Below, one piece after another: positions 41,830 to 50,716 of a DNA stretch of 64,000 nucleotides. This DNA comes from Bradyrhizobium sp. in8p8 (GTDB lineage Bacteria; Pseudomonadota; Alphaproteobacteria; Rhizobiales; Xanthobacteraceae): assembly GCF_000426845.1 (NCBI RefSeq), contig NZ_AUGD01000001.1, positions 892,001 through 956,000 on the forward strand, given 5' to 3'. A program made the translations under genes and the position numbers. The notes beneath the pieces were generated by a model. It saw nothing but the letters and a program-made list of their open reading frames with translations. It did not search any database and was not told the origin of the DNA. How positions within the stretch are numbered: the stretch's first letter is position 1; each line of letters starts with the position of its first letter.

Positions 41830-42901
41830 CAGGATCTCGCGACGTACCTTCGCCGCCAGCATCGCCGCCCTGGCATTCGTACGGCGCGCCAGCGCGCAAG
41901 GCTATGCCGGCCTCGGCGAGGCCGCCGACGGCTTCGCCAAGGTCACGCCGGGACGGACATTCACCTTTCCCGCCGATCACGGGCCGCATCCCGAGTTTCG
42001 GATCGAGTGGTGGTATCTCACGGCAAACCTCGTCGACGGCAGCGGCGCAGCATGCGGGCTGCAATGGACGCTGTTCCGCCAGGCCGCGCAGCCGGGTCCG
42101 CAAGGCGAAGGCTGGGCCAATCAACAGGTGTGGATGGCGCATGCCGCGGCGACGCGCGCAGACACCCACCGCTTCTCCGAAACGTTTTCGCGCGGCGGCG
42201 TGGGTCAGGCCGGCGTCACGGCCAAGCCGTTCGATGCCTGGATCGACGATTGGGAGATGAAGGGCTTGGAGCGCACTGACGATCGCACACTGGCGCCGCT
42301 GACGCTGAAGGCGTCCGGCACCGATTTCAGCTATGCGCTGACGCTGGAGGCCGAACGGCCGGTGGTCTTGCAAGGCGACGGGGGCTACAGCCGCAAGTCG
42401 GAGCGCGGACAGGCGTCCTACTATTACAGCCAGCCGTTCTACCGGGCCCGAGGCACGCTCATCATCGACGACAAGCCGATCGATGTCTCGGGCCAGGCCT
42501 GGATGGACAGGGAATGGAGCAGCCAGCCGCTCGACGCCGACCAGACCGGCTGGGACTGGCTATCGCTGCATCTCGCATCCGGCGACAAGCTGATGCTGTA
42601 CCGGCTGCGGCAGAAGGACGGCAGGGACTATCCGTTCGGCAACTGGATCAGCGCCACGGGCGAGACACAGATGATTGCAGGTAGTGATATTCAGATGATG
42701 CCGAAAGGCACGGCGGATATCGCGGGACGCAAGGTGCCCGTGGAATGGCAAATCGCGATCCCCTCGCGCTCGCTCTCGATCGCCTGCAAGCCGCTCAACC
42801 CGAAGGCCTGGATGGGGACCGGCTTCTCCTATTGGGAGGGACCGATCAGCTTTGCCGGGACGCATGACGGCGTTGGCTATCTCGAGCTGACCGGCTATTG
42901 A
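41819..42901 (+). CDS. AttH/CrtC-like lipocalin-fold protein
   Basis: The start at 41819 overlaps the permease 3' end by 11 bases. The 360-residue product has a Tat-type signal (RISRRTFAASIAAL) and two lipocalin-like modules. It has HPEFRIEWWYLTANL near residue 60, ASYYYSQPFYRARG and SGQAWMDREWSSQP near 225, typical of AttH and carotenoid 1,2-hydratase-related proteins. It is probably periplasmic and works with the FtsX pump. The ligand may be a lipid or isoprenoid; no catalytic assignment is possible from the sequence. Confidence 0.85.
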   Translation: MSADRISRRTFAASIAALAFVRRASAQGYAGLGEAADGFAKVTPGRTFTFPADHGPHPEFRIEWWYLTANLVDGSGAACGLQWTLFRQAAQPGPQGEGWANQQVWMAHAAATRADTHRFSETFSRGGVGQAGVTAKPFDAWIDDWEMKGLERTDDRTLAPLTLKASGTDFSYALTLEAERPVVLQGDGGYSRKSERGQASYYYSQPFYRARGTLIIDDKPIDVSGQAWMDREWSSQPLDADQTGWDWLSLHLASGDKLMLYRLRQKDGRDYPFGNWISATGETQMIAGSDIQMMPKGTADIAGRKVPVEWQIAIPSRSLSIACKPLNPKAWMGTGFSYWEGPISFAGTHDGVGYLELTGY

Positions 42902-42928
42902 AGCGCACTCGCTTCAAGGGGATTTACG

Positions 42929-43315
42929 ATGTATCATCTCACCGCTCTCGTCACGCTGCTGGCGATCGCGTTTTATTTCTTCACTGCCATCAACGTGTCG
43001 CGCTCGCGCACCGCGACCGGTGTCAAGGTGCCTGCGATGTCGGGCCATCCCGATTTCGAACGTGCCTTCCGCATCCAGATGAACACGCTGGAATGGATGC
43101 CGATCTTCCTGCCGGCGCTGTGGCTGTTCGCGGTCTATATCAGCGATGCCATTGCGGCTGGTATCGGCGTGGTCTGGATCATCGGCCGCATCGTCTACTT
43201 CGTCGGTTATTCGAAGGCTGCGGCCAAGCGTGGCCCGGGATTCGCGATCCAGAGCATCGCCGCCATGGCGTTGTGGGCAGGAGCGCTGGGCGCGGTGGTG
43301 TTGCGGCTGGTGTGA
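42929..43315 (+). CDS. MAPEG-family membrane protein
   Basis: This 128-residue protein has four predicted spans. FERAFRIQMNTLEWMPIFL after the first loop is the MAPEG signature, and IGRIVYFVGYSKAA follows in the second half. MAPEG members bind glutathione and lipid-like substrates. It lies 28 bases after the AttH-like gene and is probably co-transcribed, which supports a lipid-related role for the cluster. Confidence 0.88.
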   Translation: MYHLTALVTLLAIAFYFFTAINVSRSRTATGVKVPAMSGHPDFERAFRIQMNTLEWMPIFLPALWLFAVYISDAIAAGIGVVWIIGRIVYFVGYSKAAAKRGPGFAIQSIAAMALWAGALGAVVLRLV

Positions 43316-43333
43316 GGGGTGAGACACAAGCCG

Positions 43334-43373
43334 GCATTCCGGGGCGGCGCGCTAGCGCCGAACCCGGAATGAC
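43334..43373. repeat. Short palindromic repeat, CATTCCGGGGCGG type
   Basis: CATTCCGGGGCGGCGCGC and its mate GCGCCGAACCCGGAATG form a compact hairpin between convergent genes. It is the smallest member of the CGTCATTCCGGG family and probably terminates both transcripts. Confidence 0.7.
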
Positions 43374-43381
43374 GCTGCGCG

Positions 43382-44575
43382 TCACTTCGTCAGCGGGCAG
43401 CCGCTTTCCTTGGCGGTGAAGAAGGCCTTGTCGCCGGGGACGGTGGCGAGCAGCTTGTAATAGTCCCAGGGCTTCTTCGATTCCGAGGGCTTCTTGACCT
43501 CGAACAGATACATGTCGTGGACCATGCGGCCGTTCTCCAGCACCTTGCCGCCCTGCGCGAAGTCGTCGTCGACCGGCAGCTCCTTCAGCTTCTTGGCGAC
43601 GGCATCCGGATCCTTGGTGCCGGCGGCCTTGACCGCTTTCAGATAGCTCAGCGTCGCCGAATAGGTGCCGGCCTGGATCATGTTCGGCATCCGCCCCGTA
43701 CGCTTGAGGAATCGCTCGCCGAGATTGCGGCTCTTGTCATTGACGTCCCAATAATAGCCCTCCGTCAGCACCAGGCCCTGCGCGGCCTGCAGGCCGAGGC
43801 CATGCACTTCGGCGAGCGTCATCAACAGGCCGGCGAGCTTCTGGCCGCCGGAGACGATGCCGAACTCGGATGCCTGCTTGATCGAGTTGGTGGTGTCGAG
43901 GCCGGCATTGGCCAGGCCGACGATCTTGGCCTTGGAACTCTGCGCCTGCAGCAGGAAGGAGGAGAAGTCCGAGGAATTGAGCGGCACGCGCACCGATCCG
44001 ACCACCTTGCCGCCATTGGCGGTGACGATCTCGCTGGTGTCCTTCTCCAGCGCGTAGCCGAAGGCGTAGTCCGCGGTGAGGAAGAACCAGGTATCGCCGC
44101 CGGCCTTGGTCAGCGCGCCGCCGGTGCCGACACCGAGCGCCCGGGTGTCGTAGGCCCAATGGAAGCCGTAGGGCTGGCAGGCATCGCCTGTCAGGCGCGA
44201 GGTCGCGGCCCCGACGACGATGTCGATCTTCTTCTTTTCCTTGGAGAGTTCGTGGATCGCGAGCGCAACCGAGGAGGTCGTCAGCTCCGTGATCATGTCG
44301 ACATTCTCGACATCGTACCAGCGCCGCGCGATCGAGGTTGCAAGGTCCGGCTTGTTCTGGTGATCGGCGGTGACAAGCTCGATCTTCTGGCCCAGCACCT
44401 CGCCGCCGAAATCCTCGATCGCCATCCTGGCTGCCTCGACCGACCACTTGCCGCCGTAGTCGGCATAGACGCCGGATTGGTCGTTGAGAATGCCGATCTT
44501 GACGCCTTGCGCGGCGGCCGGTGCGGCGAGCAATACGGCAGAGGTTGCGACGGCGGCCAAAAGGGCTGATTTCAT
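43382..44575 (-). CDS. Branched-chain amino-acid-type ABC binding protein (LivK-like)
   Basis: This 397-residue secreted protein has signal peptide MKSALLAAVATSAVLLAAPA, cleaved near AAAQG. It then has KIGILNDQSGVYADYGGK, ADHQNKPDLATSIARRWYD and TLAEVHGLGLQAAQG. It is a peripla_BP_6 (family I) fold protein. Bradyrhizobia have dozens of such orphan binding proteins, often for aromatic acids. No liv permease or ATPase is next to it. Ligand unknown. GGAGCTAACAC precedes the start. Confidence 0.88.
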   Translation of the reverse strand: MKSALLAAVATSAVLLAAPAAAQGVKIGILNDQSGVYADYGGKWSVEAARMAIEDFGGEVLGQKIELVTADHQNKPDLATSIARRWYDVENVDMITELTTSSVALAIHELSKEKKKIDIVVGAATSRLTGDACQPYGFHWAYDTRALGVGTGGALTKAGGDTWFFLTADYAFGYALEKDTSEIVTANGGKVVGSVRVPLNSSDFSSFLLQAQSSKAKIVGLANAGLDTTNSIKQASEFGIVSGGQKLAGLLMTLAEVHGLGLQAAQGLVLTEGYYWDVNDKSRNLGERFLKRTGRMPNMIQAGTYSATLSYLKAVKAAGTKDPDAVAKKLKELPVDDDFAQGGKVLENGRMVHDMYLFEVKKPSESKKPWDYYKLLATVPGDKAFFTAKESGCPLTK

Positions 44576-44693
44576 GTGTTAGCTCCCGACAGTCTTCTGT
44601 TGTGAAATCGCGCGAATACTAGTGAAGAACCGCGCGCGTGCCCATCCGTTTCACGTTGGTCATTAGTATGGAGGGTACGCGCCAACAACCGGT

Positions 44694-44840
44694 GTCGCCC
44701 CGGACAAGCACAGCGCAGATCCGGACCTGGCCGCAGGGAGAGATTTGGCGAAGAGTCGAAGTTGCTCCTTCGCTCAAAACGTCTCCCTGTGGTATGGGTC
44801 CCCATGCGCGATTGCGCAGGAGGCGGGGACGACAGCGTGA
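44694..44840. repeat. Long dispersed repeat, copy A
   Basis: A stretch of about 147 bases reads CCCCGGACAAGCACAGCGCA, then GAGATTTGGCGAAGAGTCG, then TCTCCCTGTGGTATGGGTC, and ends GGGGACGACAG. It is clearly homologous, on the same strand, to 52287-52438. The outer ends are inverted relative to each other (GTCGCCCCGG, CGGGGACGAC). It occupies the gap between divergent genes; the rest of the 296-base gap shows nothing else. Confidence 0.75.
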
Positions 44841-44871
44841 ATGCGGGTGCGCTGTTGGCAATGGCCGGCAC

Positions 44872-47800
44872 CTAGGAGGCCACGATCTTCGGCTTCTTGT
44901 CTCTGCGTCCCTCCGCCAGGTTCCGCACTACCACGTAGAAGATCGGCGTGAACAGAAGCCCGAACAGCGTGACGCCGATCATGCCGAAAAACACGGCGAC
45001 GCCGACGGCCTGACGCATCTCAGAGCCGGAGCCGCTCGAGATCACCAGCGGCAGCACGCCGAGGATGAAGGCGAACGACGTCATCAGGATCGGCCGCAGG
45101 CGCAGGCGGCAGGCCTCGATCACCGCCTCCAGCCGCGATTTGCCCTCATTCTCGATGTCGCGCGCGAACTCGACGATCAGGATCGCATTCTTCGCCGCCA
45201 GTCCCACCAGCACGACGAAGCCGATCTGGGTGAGAATGTTGACGTCCTGCCCCATGATCCCGACGCCGAGGGTGGCCGCGAGCAGGCACATCGGCACGAT
45301 CAGGATCACAGCGAACGGCAGCGTCCAGCTGCCATATTGCGCGGCGAGCACGAGATAGACGAACAGCACGCAGATCGGGAACACATAGAGACCTGCATTG
45401 CCGCCGGTGACCTGCTGATAGGACAGATCTGTCCATTCGAAGGTGAAGCCGCTCGGCAGCGTGTCGTTCGCGAGCTGCTTGATGGTGTCGAGCGCAGTGG
45501 TCGAGCTGATGCCCGGCGCCGGCTCGCCCTGGAGCTCGGAGGCTGCATAGAGATTGTAGCGCGCGACGCGGTCAGGGCCCGAGGCGTCCTTGAATTCGAC
45601 GACGCTGCCGAGCATCACCATGTCGCCGGACGCATTGCGCGTGCGCAGGCGCGCAAGGTCGCTCTGCTCCTTGCGGTACGGGAAGTCCGCCTGCGCGGTG
45701 ACGTGGTAGGTGCGGCCGAACAGGTTGAAGTCGTTGACGTAGGTCGATCCGAAATAGGTCTGGATCGTGTCGTTGATGTTGGCGATGGGAACGCCCAGCT
45801 TCTGCGCCTTGGTGCGGTCGATGTCGACGAAGAGTTGCGGCGTATTGGCCGTAAACGGCGAGAACACCGAGGTGAGGCTCGGCGCCTTGCGCGCGGCAGC
45901 GACCAGCTCGTCGGTCGCGGCTGCGAGCATTTCGGGCCCGCGGCCCTGTCGGTCCTGGATACGGATGGTGAAGCCGCCTCCGGTGCCGATGCCGGGCACG
46001 GCCGGCGGCGGAATCACGATGATGAACGCGCCCTGGATCGCGGACAGGCGCTTGCGCAGCTCGGCCGTGATTGCGTTCGCGGACAGCCCCTTCTTCAGCC
46101 GGGTCTCCGGCTCGTCGAACACGGGGAATAGCGCCGCGGCATTGCCGGCCTGCGTGCGCGTGGCGCCGGAGAAGCCGGCGAAAGCGGCGACGCGGACGAT
46201 GCCGGGCGTGTCCAGCGAGATCCGCTCGATCTCGCGCACGACCTCCGTGGTGCGCGCCAGCGAGGCCGCGCCGGGCAGTTGCACGGAGATGATGACGTAG
46301 CCTCGATCCTGCGAGGGAATGAAGCCCTGCGGCGTGGTCACGATCAGCCAGCCGGCGCTGCCGATCAGCACGACATAGAACAGCAGCATCACCACCGCAT
46401 GGCGGATCACGAAGTTTGCGAGGCTCGCATAGCCATGCGCAAGACGATCGAACACGCGGTTGAACACGCCCGTGAAGGCGTTCCAGCCGCGCGCGACGAC
46501 GTTCCACGCGGCGGGCGGCTTCTTGTCCTCATGCGGGGTGAGGATCAGCGAAGCCAGTGCCGGCGACAGCGTCAGCGAGCAGAAGCAGGAGATCGCGGTC
46601 GCGACCGCGATCGTGACGGCGAACTGCTGGAAGAACTGCCCGGAAATTCCGCCGAGGAAGGCGGTCGGGACGAACACCGCGCACAACACCAGCGCGATCG
46701 AGACCAGCGCGCTGCCGACCTCCTCCATGGTCTTCAGCGCGGCGTCGCGCCGGCCCAAGCCGTGCTCGAGATGACGCTCGACATTCTCGACCACCACGAT
46801 GGCGTCGTCGACCACGATCCCGACGGCGAGGACGAGCCCGAACAGCGTGAGATTGTTGATGGAGAAGCCGAGCGCCGCCATGACCGCGAAAGTGCCAACC
46901 AGCGAGACCGGGATGGCGATGATCGGAATGATCGCCGGCCGCCAGCCCTGCAGGAACACCAGCACCACGACGACCACGAGCAGCATGGCCTCGTAGATCG
47001 TCTTGATCAGTTCGTGCACGGACTGCGCGATGAACTCGGTCGGATTATAGCCGATGTTGTAGTCGAGCCCCTTCGGAAAGTTCTCCTTCAGCCTTGTCAT
47101 GGTGTCGGAGATGTTCTTCGCCGTTGCGAGCGCGTTCGATCCGGGCCGCTGCGTCACCAGCATGGCGACCGCCGATTTCCGCAGCAGGAAGCTGTTGGTG
47201 GAGTAGGACAAGGCACCGAGCTCGATGCGGGCAACGTCGCGCAAGCGGACGATCCGGCCGTCGGATCCCGCCTTGATCAAAATGTCCTCGAACTGCTTCT
47301 GGTCCTTCAGCCGGCCCGTGAAAGTCAGGTTCGGCTGGAAGGCACGGTCCGCGATCGGCGGCTCGGCGATCTGGCCGCCCGCGATCTGCACGTTCTGGGC
47401 GCGGATCGCCGCCAGCACCTCGGCCGAGGTCAGGCCGAGATTGGCGATCCGATCGGGATCGAGCCACAGCCGCATCGAATAGTCGCGCGCGCCAAAGATC
47501 TGGATGTCGCCGACGCCGTCGAGGCGCAGCAGCTGGTCGCGGACCTGGAGCAGCGCATAGTTGGAGATGTAGAGCTGGTCGAAGGTGTCGTCCGGCGACA
47601 GCATGAACACGACCATCAGGATGTCGGGCGAGTTCTTGCGTGTGGTGACCCCGTTGCGCTGCACCTCCTCGGGAAGGCGCGGCTGCGCGATCGCGACGCG
47701 GTTCTGCACCAGCACCTGGGCCTTGTCGAGATCGGTTCCGAGCTTGAAGGTGACCGTGATGGTGAGCTGGCCGTTCGAGGTCGCCTGGCTGTAGAGATAC

Positions 47801-48033
47801 AGCATGTCCTCGACGCCGTTGATCTCCTGCTCGATCGGAGCCGCGACCGTGTCGGACACGGTCTGCGCGGAGGCGCCGGGATATTGCGTCGTGACGACGA
47901 CGGTCGGCGGCACCACTTGCGGATATTCGGAGACTGGCAGCGTGGTGTAGGCAAGTGCACCGACGATCAAGAGCACGATCGACAGCACCATCGCCAGGAT
48001 GGGCTGGTTGATGGAGAGGCGACCGAGGTTCAT
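44872..48033 (-). CDS. RND multidrug efflux pump, inner-membrane HAE-1 transporter (AcrB-like)
   Basis: This 1053-residue protein starts MNLGRLSINQPILAMVLS. It has twelve predicted spans and two large periplasmic loops, with the RND porter pattern (YPQVVPPTVVVTTQYPGAS, EQEINGVEDMLYLYS). The proton-relay TM4 reads GLVLAVGIVVDDAIVVVENV with the paired Asp. Length and order match AcrB. It takes drugs, solvents or flavonoids from the periplasm and inner membrane. The adaptor gene overlaps its start by four bases (ATGA). No TolC-type outer-membrane channel gene follows, so a channel encoded elsewhere is used. Confidence 0.95.
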   Translation of the reverse strand: MNLGRLSINQPILAMVLSIVLLIVGALAYTTLPVSEYPQVVPPTVVVTTQYPGASAQTVSDTVAAPIEQEINGVEDMLYLYSQATSNGQLTITVTFKLGTDLDKAQVLVQNRVAIAQPRLPEEVQRNGVTTRKNSPDILMVVFMLSPDDTFDQLYISNYALLQVRDQLLRLDGVGDIQIFGARDYSMRLWLDPDRIANLGLTSAEVLAAIRAQNVQIAGGQIAEPPIADRAFQPNLTFTGRLKDQKQFEDILIKAGSDGRIVRLRDVARIELGALSYSTNSFLLRKSAVAMLVTQRPGSNALATAKNISDTMTRLKENFPKGLDYNIGYNPTEFIAQSVHELIKTIYEAMLLVVVVVLVFLQGWRPAIIPIIAIPVSLVGTFAVMAALGFSINNLTLFGLVLAVGIVVDDAIVVVENVERHLEHGLGRRDAALKTMEEVGSALVSIALVLCAVFVPTAFLGGISGQFFQQFAVTIAVATAISCFCSLTLSPALASLILTPHEDKKPPAAWNVVARGWNAFTGVFNRVFDRLAHGYASLANFVIRHAVVMLLFYVVLIGSAGWLIVTTPQGFIPSQDRGYVIISVQLPGAASLARTTEVVREIERISLDTPGIVRVAAFAGFSGATRTQAGNAAALFPVFDEPETRLKKGLSANAITAELRKRLSAIQGAFIIVIPPPAVPGIGTGGGFTIRIQDRQGRGPEMLAAATDELVAAARKAPSLTSVFSPFTANTPQLFVDIDRTKAQKLGVPIANINDTIQTYFGSTYVNDFNLFGRTYHVTAQADFPYRKEQSDLARLRTRNASGDMVMLGSVVEFKDASGPDRVARYNLYAASELQGEPAPGISSTTALDTIKQLANDTLPSGFTFEWTDLSYQQVTGGNAGLYVFPICVLFVYLVLAAQYGSWTLPFAVILIVPMCLLAATLGVGIMGQDVNILTQIGFVVLVGLAAKNAILIVEFARDIENEGKSRLEAVIEACRLRLRPILMTSFAFILGVLPLVISSGSGSEMRQAVGVAVFFGMIGVTLFGLLFTPIFYVVVRNLAEGRRDKKPKIVAS

Positions 48034-49235
48034 GACTTGCCACCGGTCGGGGCTTGCGCAGTCTGCGGAGCGACCTTGGCGCCGACGCGGGCGCGCTGGA
48101 TGCCGTTGACGATGACGCGATCGTCGGCCTTGAGCCCGTCACGGATCACGCGCAGGCCGTCGTCAAGCGGCCCGAGCACGACCGGGCGCGCCTCGACGGT
48201 GTCGTCGGGCTTGACCACGAACACGATCTTGCGGGACTGGTCGGTCGCGATGGCGGCATCCGGGATCAGCAGCGCCTCGTAGGGCGCACTGGCGATCAGG
48301 CGGACGCGGCCGAACTGGCCGGGCAGGATCGACTGATCGGTGTTCTTGACGACGGCGCGGCTGCGCAGCGTTCCCGTGGAGACGTCGAGGCGGTTGTCGA
48401 GGAAGTTGATGGTGCCTTCACGCGATTGCTTGGTCTCGCCGACGAGAGACACCTGCACCGGGTTCGCCGTATCGCGCGAGCTCGGGCGCCGGCCTTCGAA
48501 CCACAGCTTGCTGTATTTGATGAAGGTCGCCTCATCCATGTCGAAATAGATGTAGATCGGATCGAGTGTCACGATGGATGTCAGCAAGGTCGACGATCCG
48601 CTGTCGCTGCCCTGCACGAGATTGCCGGGGCTGACGAGATGGCGGCTGACACGGCCCGTCAGCGGCGCCGTGACATGCGTGAACTCGATGTTGAGCTTGG
48701 CGGCCTTCAATGCGCCATCGGCCTGCGTTTCGGCCGCATGCGCGGCCTGCAAGGCCTGGCGGCGCTGATCGACGACTTGCTCGGAGACTGCACTGGTCTG
48801 CACCAGGCTCAAGGCGCGGTCCAGCTCGCGCTTTGCGAGCTCGACCCTGGCGCGCGCGTCGGCCAGCTGGCCTTCCGCCTGCGTGGCCACCGCCTCGAAC
48901 GGACGCGGGTCGATCACGTAGAGCAGATCGCCCTGACGCACGATGGCGCCATCCTGGAAGTTGACGGAGTTGACGAAGCCGCCGACGCGCGGCCGCACTT
49001 GCACCTCCTCCATGGCCTCGAAGCGGCCGGTGAATTCGTCCCAGTCGGTGACGGTGCGCTTGACCGGCTGCGCGACCGTCACTGACGCGGGCGCTGGCGC
49101 GGCGGCCTGCGACGCCGGCTTGTCGCAACCGGTGATGGCGAACGCTGCGGCGACAAGTCCGGCGATTGCGCTGCGACGAGGCTGAACGAAATCGTGTCTT
49201 TTGACAAACTGCTCGCTTCCGTCCGGTCCACCCAT
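48030..49235 (-). CDS. RND efflux periplasmic adaptor (AcrA/MFP-like lipoprotein)
   Basis: This 401-residue protein has a lipobox AITGC near residue 36 after a hydrophobic stretch, so it is probably a lipoprotein. The MFP pattern follows: QVRPRVGGFVNSVNFQDGAI (biotinyl-lipoyl part), a helical hairpin (QLADARARVELAKRELDRAL), TAPLTGRVSRHLVSPGNLV and IDPRPFE. It links the RND pump to an outer-membrane channel. The gene order adaptor-pump is standard. Confidence 0.93.
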   Translation of the reverse strand: MGGPDGSEQFVKRHDFVQPRRSAIAGLVAAAFAITGCDKPASQAAAPAPASVTVAQPVKRTVTDWDEFTGRFEAMEEVQVRPRVGGFVNSVNFQDGAIVRQGDLLYVIDPRPFEAVATQAEGQLADARARVELAKRELDRALSLVQTSAVSEQVVDQRRQALQAAHAAETQADGALKAAKLNIEFTHVTAPLTGRVSRHLVSPGNLVQGSDSGSSTLLTSIVTLDPIYIYFDMDEATFIKYSKLWFEGRRPSSRDTANPVQVSLVGETKQSREGTINFLDNRLDVSTGTLRSRAVVKNTDQSILPGQFGRVRLIASAPYEALLIPDAAIATDQSRKIVFVVKPDDTVEARPVVLGPLDDGLRVIRDGLKADDRVIVNGIQRARVGAKVAPQTAQAPTGGKS

Positions 49236-49543
49236 CCCAGGTCCTCACATCAAAGCCGCAGAAAAGCATGGTACGCTTCTACCTGCGGGCGCCACAAGAT
49301 GGGTTGCGATGATGATCTCTTCAAGATGCGGCTGCCGCAATGGCTGGAAGGCCGCCTTGCCCGGACGGCGGATTGACAGGCGAAAATGGCCGCGACCTTG
49401 AGGTCGGCGCGTCACAAGACCGAGCGAGTTAGCCATCTCTTCGAGGGGGAGGGTCGGTGCGGGCCAGCGTCTTCACACATGACGGGCGCAGACTCCTCGG
49501 CTAGATTGCCAATCACAACAATAAGATGTCCGGGAGGACAGGC
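49236..49543. other. Intergenic region between divergent RND and alcohol dehydrogenase genes
   Basis: This gap of 308 bases must contain the promoters for both sides. I see no gene, no strong hairpin and no obvious operator. GGGAGGA at 49532-49538 is the ribosome-binding site for the GTG start at 49544. RND operons often have a TetR gene here, but none is present. Confidence 0.6.
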
Positions 49544-50698
49544 GTGCACCAGGGACGTGTCGTTTTCGGCGCGATCGAGGAGGTCGTGTTCGGCCATCCT
49601 GCGGCCGGAGCCATCGTCGCACAGATGGACCGGCTCGGAGCCAGCCGGGCCTTCCTGATGGTTTCCGGCACGCTGAACCGGCAGACCGACGAGATTACGA
49701 AGATCAGGCAAGCACTTGGCCCGCGCTGCGCCGGCTTGTTCGATGCCATGCCGGCGCATACGCCGCGGGAGGCGGTGATCGCGGCAACCCGAGCGGCGCG
49801 TGAGGCGGACGCCGACCTCATCGTCACTGTCGGGGGCGGCTCCATCACCGACGGCGCCAAGGCGGTGCAGCTCTGCCTCGCCAACGGCATCGACGATATC
49901 GAGGGCATCGAGCGCATCCGCGTGCACAAGGGCGTCGCGCCCGAGATGATCGCGCCGACCGTGCGGCAGATCAGCGTACCGACCACGATCGCCGGCGGCG
50001 AGTTCAGCGCGATTGCCGGCGTCACCGACCGGGCTGCGCATGTGAAGCAGATGCTGCGCCATCCGCTGGCGGTGCCGCGCGCGACCATCCTCGACCCTGC
50101 CATCACCGTGCACACGCCGGAATGGCTGTTCATCTCGACCGGCATCCGCGCCGTCGACCATTGCGTCGAGGCGATCTGCTCGCATGAGACCCACCCTTAT
50201 GCCGACGCGCAATCGGTGAAGGGCCTCGCCATGCTTGCCGACGCATTGCCGCGGGTGAAGGCGAACCCTGCCGATCTCGATGCCCGGATGGATGCGCAGA
50301 TCGGCACCTGGCTGTCGATGGGCGCGCTCGCAGCCGGCGTTCCCATGGGGGCGAGCCATGGCATCGGCTACGTCCTGGGAGCGGCCTTAGACGTGCCGCA
50401 CGGCTACACATCCTGCATCATGCTGCCAGCGGTGATGCGTTGGAACGCGCGCGACAATGCCGAGCGCCAGACGATCGTCGCGGCCGCCATGGGCTATCCC
50501 GGCCACGACGCCGCCGACGTGCTCGATGCCTTCATCCGCTCGCTCGGCATGCCGCGCAGCCTCGCCGACGTTCGGGTTTCGCCGGAACATTTCGACTCCA
50601 TCGCCGAGCAGGCAATGCGCACGAACTGGATCCCGCGTAATCCGCGCAAGATCGAGGGTCCCGCCGACGTGCGCGAAATCCTGCTTCTTGCCGCATGA
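49544..50698 (+). CDS. Iron-containing alcohol dehydrogenase / maleylacetate reductase family
   Basis: The best start is the GTG at 49544 because of GGGAGGA just upstream; an in-frame ATG at 49526 lacks a ribosome site. The product of about 384 residues has the Fe-ADH order. VTVGGGSITDGAKA (NAD-binding) near residue 100 is followed by SVPTTIAGGEFSAIAGVTD, the metal region GIRAVDHCVEAICS and GASHGIGYVLGAALDVPHG. It is closer to the maleylacetate-reductase branch than to 1,3-propanediol dehydrogenases. It is followed 18 bases later by an acyl-CoA synthetase gene. Confidence 0.87.
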   Translation: MHQGRVVFGAIEEVVFGHPAAGAIVAQMDRLGASRAFLMVSGTLNRQTDEITKIRQALGPRCAGLFDAMPAHTPREAVIAATRAAREADADLIVTVGGGSITDGAKAVQLCLANGIDDIEGIERIRVHKGVAPEMIAPTVRQISVPTTIAGGEFSAIAGVTDRAAHVKQMLRHPLAVPRATILDPAITVHTPEWLFISTGIRAVDHCVEAICSHETHPYADAQSVKGLAMLADALPRVKANPADLDARMDAQIGTWLSMGALAAGVPMGASHGIGYVLGAALDVPHGYTSCIMLPAVMRWNARDNAERQTIVAAAMGYPGHDAADVLDAFIRSLGMPRSLADVRVSPEHFDSIAEQAMRTNWIPRNPRKIEGPADVREILLLAA

Positions 50699-50716
50699 AC
50701 CAAAGCCGGAGGATTG

